DNA of 64,000 nucleotides, from the NCBI GenBank assembly GCA_963930655.1, contig OZ005601.1:24304921-24368920 (forward strand). The letters run 5' to 3'. Origin of the DNA: Myrica gale (lineage: Eukaryota; Streptophyta; Magnoliopsida; Fagales; Myricaceae). Each line of letters starts with the position of its first letter. Positions within the stretch are counted from its first letter, which is position 1. A program made the position numbers and the translations under genes. Positions 11,212-22,890 of this stretch are shown here, in pieces. The notes below the pieces were generated by a model, which saw only the letters and a program-made list of their open reading frames with translations, had not been told where the DNA came from and did no database searches.

Positions 11212-12051
11212 TGATACCGGGGTAAACAGGGGAAAGCACGGGACACCTCGTGAGCACCTCGGAATCATTGGATGAGGTAAATTGACATCTCATAAATAGT
11301 ACTGGGGACCTCGGGAATAGTATTGTGACCTCGGAAAGTGATAACGCAAGATACAGAAACACCTCGGCTAGATAATGGGGACCTCGGCAAACTTGTGACA
11401 AGGTCGGGGAGTGTATGGGTATCTCGGAAACACACTCTAACTCACACACTCGGATAGATAAGCCCACCACCCAAGTAGAACACAAAGAGATATAGAATCA
11501 CCATCCAATGTAATCCAACACGGGATACAGATCAGCAAGAACTCGCCACCTATTGGAATCCACCAAAGGATAAGAGTTGAACTCGCCACCTATCGGAATC
11601 CACCGAAGGATAAGAGTTTGTAGAAGAAATCTTTCTTCAAAATAGCCTAAGGCTCAAGTTCTATAAACCCTCAAAATCTCTGAAAGCTTGGGAACAACCC
11701 TCCAAGCAAGAGTAAATGAGAATAAATCTTCCAAAATACTAATTAGGACTTAGGAAACATAAAAGACACTTAGGGAAATGAAAAGACACTTTGAAAATCC
11801 AAAAGAACAATCTAAAAATAGCAAATTCATCCAAAAGTCGCAACTCCTCGAACTGAACTGACAGCCCGACCTCCTTGGAGTAATTTAACCATAACTTCGT
11901 CTAGAAAACTCCAAATTATACACCGTTTGATGCATTGGAAACTACACTCGTAGAGCTTTCCAGCAATATATAACTAGAACATAAATCCTTTGTAAATCAT
12001 TCCAAAATTTAATTTCAATCTCGACATTTTATGTTGATCACACCTGTGTCA
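11212..12051 (-). repeat. 5' LTR (relative to gag) of the gypsy element
   Basis: An 840-bp LTR, TGATACC..GTGTCA on the plus strand. It is complete at both ends, with a target duplication on its right and a primer binding site on its left. Confidence 0.82.
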
Positions 12052-13730
12052 TCACCGGAGGAGCTTGGTCGTCATTCGGTATCTCTGTAGACGAAGTCAT
12101 CACAGGGAGAATGACGCAAAAGGGATGGTCGGAGGGTAAGGTGGTGAACGAGCTGTGTTTTAGAGGAGGCTTTTTTTTTAGAATTCCCACAGATCAGGCT
12201 AGCTAGACTCTACTATTCACAGGTGAGGATGCATGATCCAACGTGTAGTGGCATGCTTTTGATGTGATGTCCTTTGCAGAATAAGGACTCGACTTGCCGA
12301 TCTGTCATGAAGACTAACGATTCCAGTCACTTTTCCTCAAAAAGAAGAAAACGACATGCCTTTTTGAGGGCTTCAAATAATTCTAATCGTGGGGTACTAC
12401 TGTTCCTTTCCAGGAAAATTGAAGGAATTCTATCTTCCAAGGCATAAGTAAATCTCGTATCCTTGCATCATGAAGAGTAACCATACGATTCCACTCCATC
12501 TTCCTCAAAACGAAAAGGATCGGCCCCAACTAATCGTGGATTCTTATTCAAACTAGACTTTCATTTCCACTGACTTTTATGCAATAGTTATGGGCCCCAG
12601 ATCAAAAGGAACAAAACCACATGCCTTTACGAGTGCTTCAAGGAATTTGCATCATGAGGTACTGTTCCTTTCCAGGAAATTTGAACGAATCTGCTATCCA
12701 CAGCATTAGTAAATTCCGAAACCTTGCGTCCTTATCTCTTTAGAGAGTAACTTAAAGGCAGTGCCTGACCATTGCATTTCCAAGGGATAGATTGATGTAT
12801 ATATATATGTGGTCCGCAAGCCAAAAGAAATACTTAAAAGTTGCGTAAATACTTACACTTTCTGTTTCACCACTAGCCTAGATTCTTCCTCATGCATCCG
12901 AGGCTAATTAACAAGAATTTTTCGAGTTTTGGACCTGAAAATTACATATAAAAAGGTATATGTCTTGTTTGATCAGTGGCTTATACTACTCTACCTCGCT
13001 CTCTGAGTTATTCTTGTAGATCTGATGTAATTTTCCAGGAAAAAGGAGATGAATATTATTCCAACCTTCAAGATATGGATTTGTTTGATCTATTGACGTA
13101 TCCAGATGTTTTTTGACCGCCCAACATTTCTTGGTTTGGCATTTCAGAAATACGTCATGACGATTCCAACCTTCCAAATCACGGAATTGCTTTTATATAT
13201 GTCGTATCCATACTTTTTATATCCAAAATATCAAACATTTCTTGGTTTGACATTTCATAAGCATTATCTCTATTTTGATTTGTAAATTTTCTGAAATACT
13301 TTTTATTAAAGTTTATAATTATCAAATCCAAGTGTACAATAAAAAAAAAGGAAATAACATCAGAATATGGGAAGGAGATGTTAGAGAATAATTGTAAGGT
13401 CATGAAAAAGGTGACACCTGATTCCATGTTAAATATTTGGACCACTTATTAGAATAAAACACCTTTATGTGATTTGATATTTTGAATGTAAAGTTCTTCT
13501 ATCTTTGGATTTGAATGTTATGTATTATATACTATCCAACCTTTAAAACAAAGAGGTATATATATCGTATCGATATACAGCTTCGTGATTTAGTCACATT
13601 TGAATCAAATACTTGCGTGTCTTGGATGTGGTATTTTGAGTCATTTATACGTACATAAATTGTAAAAGCATAAATATGTAGGGATCACATACACAGTCCC
13701 ACGTTGGAGATACAGTTGACTTTCTACTTG

Positions 13731-14413
13731 GAGTTCGATTATCATGCTTTGCGATAGGGTGCTGATGGTGCTGAGCAACGGCTCAGATTTGGCCTTCAAA
13801 TTTCAGTGGGCATTACAAAGCATTTCAAAATGGAAGGCTGCCTACCCCTGCCTTGAAGACTCTGCTTCCATCATTGAAAAGAAAACGATGTTCCATATTT
13901 TCACTCCCAGAGGGCACATTTATAACCAGGGATGAAGCTAATAGAATCAAGGCAGGCCGGATTCTGTCCATCCATTTCTACAGCATATACTTCAACAAGA
14001 ACGACAACCATAGCAGGCATAAAAGAATAAATGTATAAGAAGCAGAGCGGATTGCTAAAAGTAAGTTAATTCCATAGGCAACCTCGTTAGGTTCACAGTT
14101 TCACAATTGAATCTCGTATGCTTATGCTTACCATATTTACGAATAGTAGAAAAATAGCACCTTACCTTACTACTGAACCCAAGACTGCCCAAAGGAGATG
14201 AGCTCATGAGCTGCGAAGATGCGAAGATCTGGCGAGGAAGAGTTGCGGAGCTGCGTAGATCTGGCGAGGAAGACGAAGCGGGTTTTGGTCGGGAATGGAT
14301 GAAATTATTTTAATTGAGGTGGAGAAATCTCAGCCATTGAAATTTGAAGGCCAAATTTGAGCCATTGCTCAGCACCATCAGCACCCTATCGCAAAGCATA
14401 ATAACCGAACTCG
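13731..14413. mobile_element. Mutator-type MITE with long terminal inverted repeats
   Basis: The first roughly 80 bp (GAGTTCGATTATCATGCTTTGCG onward, in two parts) recur as the reverse complement at 14333-14412 (ends CCCTATCGCAAAGCAT..CGAACTC). Flanking TTCTACTTG and TTCCGCTTG look like a mutated 9-bp target duplication. The empty site TTCCACTTGGAG is read in block 3 near 25100. Long TIRs plus a 9-bp duplication suggest a non-autonomous Mutator element. The short open frames inside have no recognisable product. It ends about 100 bp upstream of the TATA box of EF-hand copy 2. Confidence 0.78.
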
Positions 14414-14509
14414 TTCCGCTTGGAGTATAAAGAAATTAAAAGAGCCAACATGAGTTGGAAGAATCTCATCACCATGATGTTGATAATAACACCCAAGTAG
14501 AAGAAGGCC

Positions 14510-14517
14510 TATATAAT
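14510..14517 (+). promoter_or_regulatory. TATA box of EF-hand gene copy 2
   Basis: TATATAAT within GGCCTATATAA, 83 bp before the ATG, at the same relative place as in the other copies. The MITE ends just upstream. Confidence 0.6.
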
Positions 14518-14599
14518 TCTCATGTTGTAGTGCTCCCAAAATCACACTACATCTAAAAGCCTCTAAACCATATTTGCCTTCGTCGCTTGCCACCCTGTT

Positions 14600-14947
14600 A
14601 TGGACGTTTCCCCGGCCAGGTCCCTTGTTGACAACATGCGTCCAGCACGTAAGCCACTTCCTCCTAAGCGACTTCCCCCGATGGTTCCCAAAATGTGCAC
14701 TCAAGACATGTGCACTCAAGACGTGTTACTGGACATTTTCAAAAAACACGACGTTAATGGCGATGGTCGTCTTTGCAAGGCTGAGATAAGGGAAGCCTTC
14801 AAATCCCTTGGCTCTCGTGCGCCAAACTGGAGAGCCGGTCGTGGCCTCCACCACACTGATGCCAACAGAGATGGATTGATCGACGAAGCGGAGATGGAGG
14901 CCCTTTTGAAGTACGCTTCCGAACATGGATATACGGTTACCGAATAG
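14600..14947 (+). CDS. small two-EF-hand calcium-binding protein, copy 2
   Basis: 115 residues, opening MDVSPARSL. The N-terminal 45 residues are Pro/Arg-rich with no known domain. EF-hand loops are at residues 51-62 (DVNGDGRLCKAE) and 87-98 (DANRDGLIDEAE), both with canonical Asp, Gly and Glu positions. The C-terminus YASEHGYTVTE matches copy 1. A 15-bp in-frame tandem duplication gives MCTQD twice (residues 32-41), while copy 3 has only one such unit. No stops or shifts, so this copy looks functional. It is probably a cytosolic calcium sensor by family; no target can be named. The start is the ATG shared with copy 3. Confidence 0.87.
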   Translation: MDVSPARSLVDNMRPARKPLPPKRLPPMVPKMCTQDMCTQDVLLDIFKKHDVNGDGRLCKAEIREAFKSLGSRAPNWRAGRGLHHTDANRDGLIDEAEMEALLKYASEHGYTVTE

Positions 14948-15552
14948 GATCTACGTACGTACTTGCCATCTATAGTGTATTTGTATTGCATGTTGTACTT
15001 TAAGTCTCAGCTTGTTCTATAATATCGAACAAAATGACGGCTGCTCCTGCTGCCTCTAATAGGATGCAGTGCTTGTGTTATGTCGTACTACTTGAATAAT
15101 ATATGATCATGCTGTCCTTCTATGTGTTTCTTTTGTTGCCTATGAGAAGGCAGTATTTACCTTATTGTTTTGTTCCCCGGGAATATTCGAAACTGTTTGT
15201 TAATGCTTTCAGGTAAAAATCACTCTTAATTACTTGGGGAACATCATTGTAATATTGGACTCGTCTCTTGGTAGTCCATGTCTAAAATGCTTTATCTAGC
15301 GTCTTATCAACTCCTATATAAAACAATTTTCTTTAAAAAAAAACCCTAAAAATAGGAAACTGAGAAAGTGACTTCGATAACTTAGGTGGTCACACCCTTT
15401 GGTTGCTACTGAAACTTAAGCTTACCAAGTTTCGAATCAGAGGTTTGAATTATCTATTTAAATCAGGTGCATGTTCTAATTGAATCAAATTCGATTCTGG
15501 TTGCATCAATATATGATATTATTGTTAATTTCCATAATTCAAAACCATCAAG

Positions 15553-17874
15553 CGTATGCCTAACTAACGGGATTTTTTAATACGTAACTATATGTGCGGT
15601 GCTAGAAAATGATATAAACAGGCTACGAAATAAGAAAGTTTCACTAATTCTCATGTACAAGACCCTCTCCCCCTATCCCCCCCCCCCCCCCCCACTTTTT
15701 CCCCAAAAACAGAAATCTTCCTCGAAAGAAGAAGGAAAATTGAAATTCCCGTCTGATAGATCCAACTCCTTTATCAATGCAAATCTTCTTGCCACGTATA
15801 ACTATGAACAAACTGGAACATTTGCTGTCACCCTCGGTCACATATAACCTGCAGTATGATTTACCAGAGACATAATAATCAGCAAAAATGTAACATCCCA
15901 AATGCTGAAACCTTAACCCATGTGACTTTAGACATGAAAGGATGCAGTGCAATGTGCTAGAAGTTCTCTGATTTCACCGTCTTGCCCACGCAGAACCCCA
16001 AGCATCAATTTAACCCCCAGCTGGACTAGTATTCTTCTTTCACTTCCCCGTAAAATATGGAGCCCCCTTCTACAAATAGATGGTTATATTGTTGTTCAAC
16101 TCTTTGGGAACTTTTAAAAAATCTTTCAGAATAACTTCTATGAAAGCAGCTCCATGGTTAAAATCTCCATTGAAATAATAGATCTTAGAATTAAACCCAA
16201 AATTCCATCCAAAATCTTTTAGAGTTATGCGAAAGCTCAAATCAGAGATTACCAGGATAATTCCATTAAGGCACTAGCAACACCAATCCATCTCCAAATC
16301 CAGAGGGTTCGGCAATAACTCTGGCTAACAAGTACAGACAGAGAAAGCAGGAGGTGGTAGCTTCCGGTAATTCCAGGAATTAAATTCCTCCTGTAACCAG
16401 GCAGGTTAAAATATCAAAATATAAAGTATTCCACCAAAACTGAAATCTGAAAACTTAAAGACAATATTTCCATGTAAAGATGGTGAGGATATAAATTACT
16501 TTCAACTAGCATCCAATTTAGCCGGGACGACGGGCCTTGAAGAGAATGAACAGAGAGAGAGAGGCTCCTGAACAGAGTTGCCTCTAAAACCAATGTGTAC
16601 CCAAGCGCAAATTTCCAGCTGTAGGGGCAAAATAGGGTAAAGCAGCCAAAAATGCTGAGTTTAATGCTGGACTTCATGGCTGTATCTTGTGCAAAACAGG
16701 TCAGATGACTTCATGGGTGGAAACATGCCATTCACAAGAGCAAGAAGTGAAGTATATGATCCTGTGTCAACAAGGCGATTTACAGCAACCTCACCCCGGA
16801 AACTTAATATATTAGGAAGCTTGACATAACAATATAAGAGCCATTGGATACCTATTTTGGAACCATGACGGCCTTCAATTACCTTGGGAATAATAATGAA
16901 TATTTTTCCTTTTGGGATTCCAACCTTAAGGTAGCTAAATTCATCAGTTTCTCTGTTACCAAAACCCGCATAGAATGGATTGCAATAAGAAGGAAACAAC
17001 GCCCTGATAGCCCGGAAAGTAGGACAATAATATGTATTATCAGCCTCCTCTTTCCAGTGCAATAGTACTGGATAATTCATGGCGAATCCAAGAGGCAATC
17101 CCTCCCTCTATTTGAAGGGTGCACATGAGTTTCAAACCCTCAGCATATAGTTAAAGAAAAGAACTAACTTTAAATTTTGAGACATTTCGCCCTTGAACTT
17201 TTAACATCGTACACATTGCACCCTTTGGTCAAACTTTCCCTCAACTTGAATGGAAAATGGTGCATGTAACTGGTACGTAATTTTTTGGCCTACGATTTTA
17301 CATTTATACCCCCAATTCATCTGTTTACGTGATTTTGTAGAAGGGGGTTCTCGTTGGGGGTATAAATGTAAAATTGAAGGCCAAAAAATCACGTACCAGT
17401 TACATGCATCATTTTTCATCCGAGTTGACGGGAAATGATAGAAGAGTGCAATGTGTAAAATATCAAAAGTTCAAAGGTGAAATGTCTCAAAATTAAAAGT
17501 TTGGGGTGCAATGTTCCAAAAGTTAAGGGGTGAAGAGTGTATTTATCCCAAAAACAAAATAGAATCAACAATTATTCTATCAACATGTTTTCGGAACCTA
17601 TCAGTTAAAAGGATGCCATTGGATAGATCAGCAAAAGGAACAAACAACATTTGAAAAAAAAATACACAACAGAATTCATAAGTTTTATCCTATCATTATC
17701 TAGAACATGTACCACGAAATATAATATATATCTTTAATAGAGAGAGTCTTCAGTCCCCCGGCTTAAACAGGTACAAACTGGAAAGAAATTAAAAATACTA
17801 TTTAGGCAAAGTAAAGTTGTTTCAGATCTTAAATTAAAAACAATTGACTCAATCCTCTATTCACTCAAACATTT
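15553..17874 (-). pseudogene. duplicated 3' end of the PAH gene (last three exons and 3' flank)
   Basis: It matches 42446-44937 base for base over most of its length and in the same orientation. The exon equivalents are 16883-17011 ([25 protein letters not shown]), about 16710-16795 ([14 protein letters not shown]) and a last exon starting at 16390. It is dead for several visible reasons. Both 3' splice sites that read CAG in the intact gene read CGG here (17012-17013 and 16796-16797). A deletion of about 54 bp removes the 5' splice site after the second exon. In the last exon a Trp is Arg and the TGA stop is TGT. No upstream exons were copied. A poly-C run of about 17 occurs near 15680. Confidence 0.9.
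17163..17549. repeat. foldback element, copy within the PAH fragment
   Basis: The same long inverted repeat as at 44165-44613, centred near 17340, with arms such as GGCCTACGATTTTACATTTATA and its complement (shown in two parts). Its outer left end, about 59 bp, is missing here. Its presence in both PAH copies dates its insertion before the duplication. Confidence 0.75.
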
Positions 17875-17878
17875 AAAG

Positions 17879-20053
17879 TTGAAGAAAAAACATGGATTAA
17901 TTTCAAAAGAGTTTAATGTTATTAAATTAGAAAATGGTCAACTAACATCTGAAATTGCTATGTTAAGTGTGAAATTTGCAGATCTAGAAGCTAATGTAAA
18001 AGAGTTGAAGTATGAGTTGGAACAAGCTAATCTTAAGCTGAACAAGTTCTCTAGCAGAACTAGAAAGCTGGACAAAATGCTAAATAAGTTGGGCTTTTCA
18101 GCTGCAAATGATACTAAAAACGTCAACAAAACAATTTTTCCTTCAGTTGTGATTAAGGAGAAACCACCTCAAGTTTCAACACTTCAAAAGAAATCATATC
18201 CGGTGGTAACCTTTAACCCTATGACTTCTTTTAATTCTAAGAGATCTAAATTCATTCCAACATGTTATCATTGTGGTAAAATCAGACACATTAAGCCTAG
18301 GTATTATAATTTGTCAAATAAAAATTTTAGGAATGTTAGATCTTCTTCAAGTACTATATCTAGATCTGATTTTAATATGTTAACTTCTCAAGTTAGTAAA
18401 CTTGCTAAACAAGTTGATATTATGTTTAAAAGTTTGCTTTCATCTTCTAAAACAAATTAAGTTTGGAAAAATAAGAACATAACCTCTTGTAAGGTAGCTC
18501 AACTAGCTTTTAAGGCTAGAAATGACTTTGTATAGTATTTGGACAGCGAATGTTAAAAATATATGTGTTGATAAAAATTTGTTTACCACGCTTAGAGACT
18601 ACAAAGCTGGTGTTGTTACCTTTGGTGATGGTAGTAAGGCAACAATAATCGGAAAAGGCTCTATTATTTTGCCTGGTTATTTTATATTCGATGATGTATG
18701 TTGTTGGCCTAAAAGCAAATCTTTTAAGTATTGGTCAAATCTGTAATTCTAAGTTGAGTGTTAAGTTCACTAAAGATAATTGTGTTGTTGTTAATGATAG
18801 TGGAAAAGTAGGTTTTAAAGGTTATAGAACATTTGATAATTGCTATGGCATTGTGCTTAACAATGACACAATATGCAATAATGTTCGGCTTGACAAAACT
18901 CATTTATAGCATCAACACTTGGGTCACATAAATTATCGTGATTTTTCTAATATGACTAAGGTTGTAGAAGACATACCTATGCTAGAAAGGATTGATAATC
19001 AAGTATGTGGTCCTTGTCAGTTAGCTAAGCAAATTAGATGAAGTCATAAAATAGCCTTTGGGTTACTGACTTTTGCTTGCTTAGAATTACTTCACATGGA
19101 TTTGATGGGTCCCTCTAGAACTGAGTCTCTTGGTGGGAAGCACTATAGTCTTGTAATTGTTGATGACTTTTATATATACTCTTTGATTTTATTACTAAGA
19201 GAAAAATACAAAGCTTTTGATAAAACCAAAGGCTTATGCAAAGTAATTCAAAATCAAAAGAATAGTAAGATCAAGATAATACGTAGTGATCACGATAAAG
19301 AATTTGAGAATACTAGCTTCGAACTTTTTTGTCTCAAAGAAGGTATTCATCAAGAATTCTTCGCTCCAATTCTTCGCTCCAAGGTAGTTGAACGGAAGAA
19401 TAGAGTAATTGTAGTCAGATGGTTATGAGGAACCAGACTTAGCCGTTAGTAAGGAACCTTCTTCTAGAGTCAAGTTAAATCATCATAAGGATAACATAAT
19501 AGGTGATATAAATGAAGGTATGAGATTGAGACGATGGATTTTGAATCAAATAGCTTTATCTTGCTATATCTCTTTTTATTGAACCTAAAAAGGTTGAGGA
19601 AGCACTGAAGGATGAATTTTGGATAAGTGCAATGCACGATGAGTTGAACCAATTCATACGTAATGGCGTGTAGTACTTAGTCCCTAGACCAACAAAATGC
19701 AATGTCATTGGGACTAAGTGGATCTTCAAAAATAATTCTGAAGAGAACGGTGTGATAGTTAGAAATAAAGCTAGACTTGTAGCTCAAGGCTACACTCAAA
19801 TCAAAGGAATAGACTTCGATGAAACGTTTACACCTGTAGCCAGATTATAATCCATACTAATGCTTTTAACTTACTCATGCTCTATAAGATTTAAATTACA
19901 TCAAATGGATGTAAAAAGTATTATCTTAAATGGAATTTTTCTTGACGAAGCTTTCATAGAACAACCGAAAGGCTTCGTCAATCTAAAATATTCGAATCAT
20001 AGACTAACATCACATCTTTTAAACAAAGGTTTTTCGAGAGGTTTGAATCGCTA
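17879..20053 (+). pseudogene. Ty1/copia gag-pol pseudogene
   Basis: Domains follow copia order. A coiled gag C-terminal region comes first (LEANVKELKYELEQA). Next is a damaged zinc knuckle (CYHCGKIRHIKPRYY, where the last Cys is Tyr), then a protease remnant without a visible DSG (FGDGSKATIIGKGSI near 18625). Then come GAG-pre-integrase (HQHLGHINYRDF near 18910), an integrase start (LLHMDLMGPSRTESLGGKHY at about 19090, with RSDHDKEFEN) and the reverse transcriptase start ([32 protein letters not shown]). Many stops and frameshifts break it, and the catalytic half of the reverse transcriptase and RNase H are missing. It begins five bases after the PAH fragment ends. Confidence 0.87.
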
Positions 20054-21574
20054 GGACAAGTTGTTGGTGTTTGCTTAATTGAATAATATTGTGTTGTTAC
20101 TCATGATTAATTAGAATAAAATTTATAAGTTTGTGACTTTAATTCTCACTGATGTTTTTATCTAATCTGCATGAATTTTTTAATTTCTGGTTTAAATTTT
20201 TTAACAGAATACAAATTTGTATAATTTCTCTTCTTAAGTAGTCAGATCATTTTTTGTTTAAGTCACTTGAGAAGTTGCAGGTGCAGATATGGTGTTGTTA
20301 GTGATGAGGCTATAAGAGTCATTTGCAATGTTGTTTTTTTATTTTAACTGCAAAGCATGTGTTTTAAAACTGTGCAGTGTTCCGGCGAAGTGTTGGAGAT
20401 ATAGAACTTTAAAGTGGCGTGACTTGTATAACATTTGTTTGTTTAACCTCTTAACATAGGGTTTCAAGTTTATTTTTCACTTTTTACTTCATATCTCTAT
20501 CTCGTCTCACCCGAAAGTCTCCTCTTGCTGCCGACCCTCATTGTGTCGAACATTGCCTCCTTGCTTTTGGTTGACTTTTTGTTTATTACATCTTCACTTT
20601 CAATTAAAATCTAAAAGGAAATGTGAGTTTCTCTTATTTTAATCTTGTTTCTTGCTTTATTATAATGTGTAGTGCATTTGTAGTCCTGCATCAAGAACAT
20701 GAGAAGCAACCAAATGGGTTCTGTAATTGTTTTACTTGTCTTTGTCTTGATTTTCTTATGAGTTTTCCTACCAGCTACCTATCAAACAATTCTATGTTAT
20801 TTCTTCTTAGATTTATCATCTATAATCAAAGTTTTATGAAGATTTCTCAAAACCTAGATTTTGTGAAATTCCCCCTTTTTGAAATTTAGCTTTGATTCTT
20901 GAAATTCTTGTTTTAATCTAAGTTGTAAGTGATAGATTTAGTGTTTAACACCTATTTCCATATAGATCCATATATTACTTGTTTGATTTGTTGAAAAATT
21001 GGAATAGGCATGCTATTTGGTGGGCACGATTGCAAAAAGGTGGTATGAAATGGATTGTTTATTTTGTGGTACATGGAAATTCATCTTTCCGATTGGATTC
21101 TTTGTCGCAAAATTTATTTGACTTGGTGTATTTGTTGGATAATGGTCGTTGTGCATTTAGACTATATTAAAATAACATGGTGATTTGTTGAACCATATTA
21201 TTATACTGTAAAAGTGAATGTATAATCTTTTATATTGCCAAATGTAATATTAAACTATGTTGGCCAAATATTTTAGGTGTTGAAATTATTTGTTTTTAAA
21301 TAATTCACATGTGCTTGAATATTGTCTTTTTGAGATTAAAGTATAGCTGCACTTATTGTCTATGTGATTATGCTTGTTTGAATTCTTCACATGGTTTTGA
21401 CCCACATTGTTGTTGATCCTCTTTTACTTTGATGCAAGTGCTAGTTGTTTTCTCATTAAGAACATAGCTAGGATATTAATGTATGGCGCGTACAAATTGT
21501 TGGTCCTCTTTTACTTTGATGCAAGTGCTAGTGCTAGTTGAATTCTTCACATGGTTTTGACCCACACCACTATT
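20054..21574. other. noncoding stretch between copia pol and its LTR-like end; no gene recognised
   Basis: T-rich sequence with only short open frames (longest about 88 codons near 20623, hydrophobic, no family recognised). Two short segments recur: TTTACTTTGATGCAAGTGCTAG at about 21425 and 21508, and ATTCTTCACATGGTTTTGAC at about 21380 and 21541. These look like filler duplications. It probably replaces the distal pol and spacer of the copia element. Confidence 0.4.
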
Positions 21575-22890
21575 TTCTATGTTTTCTTATGTTATTGTCG
21601 TGCTGAACATATTGATTCCAGTTGTTGTTTTAAGTTGTTTTCTTGTAAACTGATTTATGCTTTTACAAGTTTTATGAGTGTACTTAATATCTTTGATATA
21701 TTGATTATTTGGTTGAGATATTAGAAGATTAATAGGTGCTAATTGTTAAGGGGAGTTTCCTCCTATTTTAGTTGGTTATAATTGTTTGTCTCAGGTGGAG
21801 ACATATCTCAACTACATTAAGATTATAATTGTTGTTTATAATTTTGTATCTTTATCTAACAATGTTTCTAATGGATTGTTTAGATCTATGTGTGTGTGTG
21901 ATGAGATTATTGCAAGTACCTATATCTCAGTTTGTAGTCAAATAAGCTTTAGATTTTGTAATGAGAACTAGAGTCGTTCGAGATCGAAGTTCCCATGTGG
22001 ACTTAGAGGTTCTACGTCCCTGCAGGGTTTATGGTAAATCGAGTTAGATTTAGAGTGTTTTTGATAGGCTAGGTTAGTTGCTTCAATAGATCAATTTGTA
22101 ATCAAATGGAAACTAGTGGATTCGAACGGCCTACGGGCCCGAAGAGTTTTTCTCCTTAAGGACGTTCCTTAGAGAGTTTTCTCTTCGTAATCATTCTCAG
22201 AGTTACGATTTTGTCATTGTTCTTGATCAGTTTTTATTATTTTCTTACTAACCAATATTGTTCTTTGTGTTGTGGGTTTGAATTCTTGAGATTTGACGAC
22301 TTTTGAACAAAGAACATTCAAGGATCTGTGGTTGATAAGTTGTTGATTAGATCTGGGTCTTTGGTGAGTTGTTAAATTGATTGCGTATCAATTGGTTTTG
22401 TAAATCTGTAAAATTTGTATTCTAGAAGTTAAGTTTCTTTAGAGTTGCTTGTAGTAAGTTCGGAATTGTTCTGTTTTACATATTGTTTTATTGTTCTATA
22501 CAGATTTGTACTAATATGTTATCTGGTCTTTTTTTAATCTTTGCATATTGAAAACAGTGTAGTTGGATTGATTTTACATAGGATTGTCTAAAAAGATATT
22601 TGATAATTTTTAAATATACATATTCACCCCTTCGAAGTATTTTGTATGTAGGTTGAGTCTAAATTAGGTTGTTCAATGGCCTACAATTACCTTGGGGGAG
22701 ATTGGTGACCGAGTGATTATCTGTGGTTCCCTCGTGCTAGGGAGACATATGAATGTGGAGGGGATGGAGGAGGTATAGAAGGTGGAATCGTGTTGATCAG
22801 GTCGGCGAGGTTTTCGACGGTTTGGACAAAGGTGGCTAGCAACGCGTCGCTGTTGGTAGGTGGGTTACGAGTTTATCACCGGAGGTGCTT
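21575..22890 (+). mobile_element. copia 3' noncoding/LTR copy with internal deletion, plus adjoining repeat unit
   Basis: It matches 6185-8042, but at 21958 the sequence jumps from the equivalent of 6576 to that of 7108. This removes about 530 bp that includes the polypurine tract and the first part of the LTR. The 22655-22890 part is the same unit as 7803-8042 and 8045-9242 and retains the empty sites of the solo LTR (about 22749) and of the gag-only gypsy element (about 22872). Confidence 0.78.

Larger units (their letters stand above)
9243..12051 (-). mobile_element. gag-only Ty3/gypsy retrotransposon with 5-bp target-site duplication
   Basis: Two direct repeats starting TGATACCGGGG (9243 and 11212) flank a gag pseudogene on the minus strand. 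The right copy ends CTGTGTCA at 12051. TCACC flanks the whole element (9238-9242 and 12052-12056), and the same target without insertion is read at 22868-22885 (TTTATCACCGGAGG). A tRNA-Met-type primer site abuts the right LTR, so the element reads right to left. Protease, reverse transcriptase and integrase are all gone, and the left LTR lacks its last roughly 45 bp, consistent with one internal deletion. It can only move with help from a relative. Confidence 0.88.
12052..15552 (+). repeat. EF-hand block, copy 2
   Basis: Nearly collinear with 22868-26856, starting at TCACCGGAGG and ending at TTCAAAACCATCA. It contains EF-hand gene copy 2 and a MITE absent from copy 3, and lacks the two TRIMs of copy 3. 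Continuous with it upstream are the 7803-9242 units and the copia LTR, which are also shared with 21575-22890, so the duplicated segment was larger than the EF-hand gene. The right end is an abrupt join to the PAH fragment. Confidence 0.85.

Noticed and set aside
16844..17065. Plus-strand open frames at 16844-17065 and 43841-44062 that resemble each other
   Set aside because: They are antisense to PAH exon 9 and its copy; their similarity is only that of the exons.
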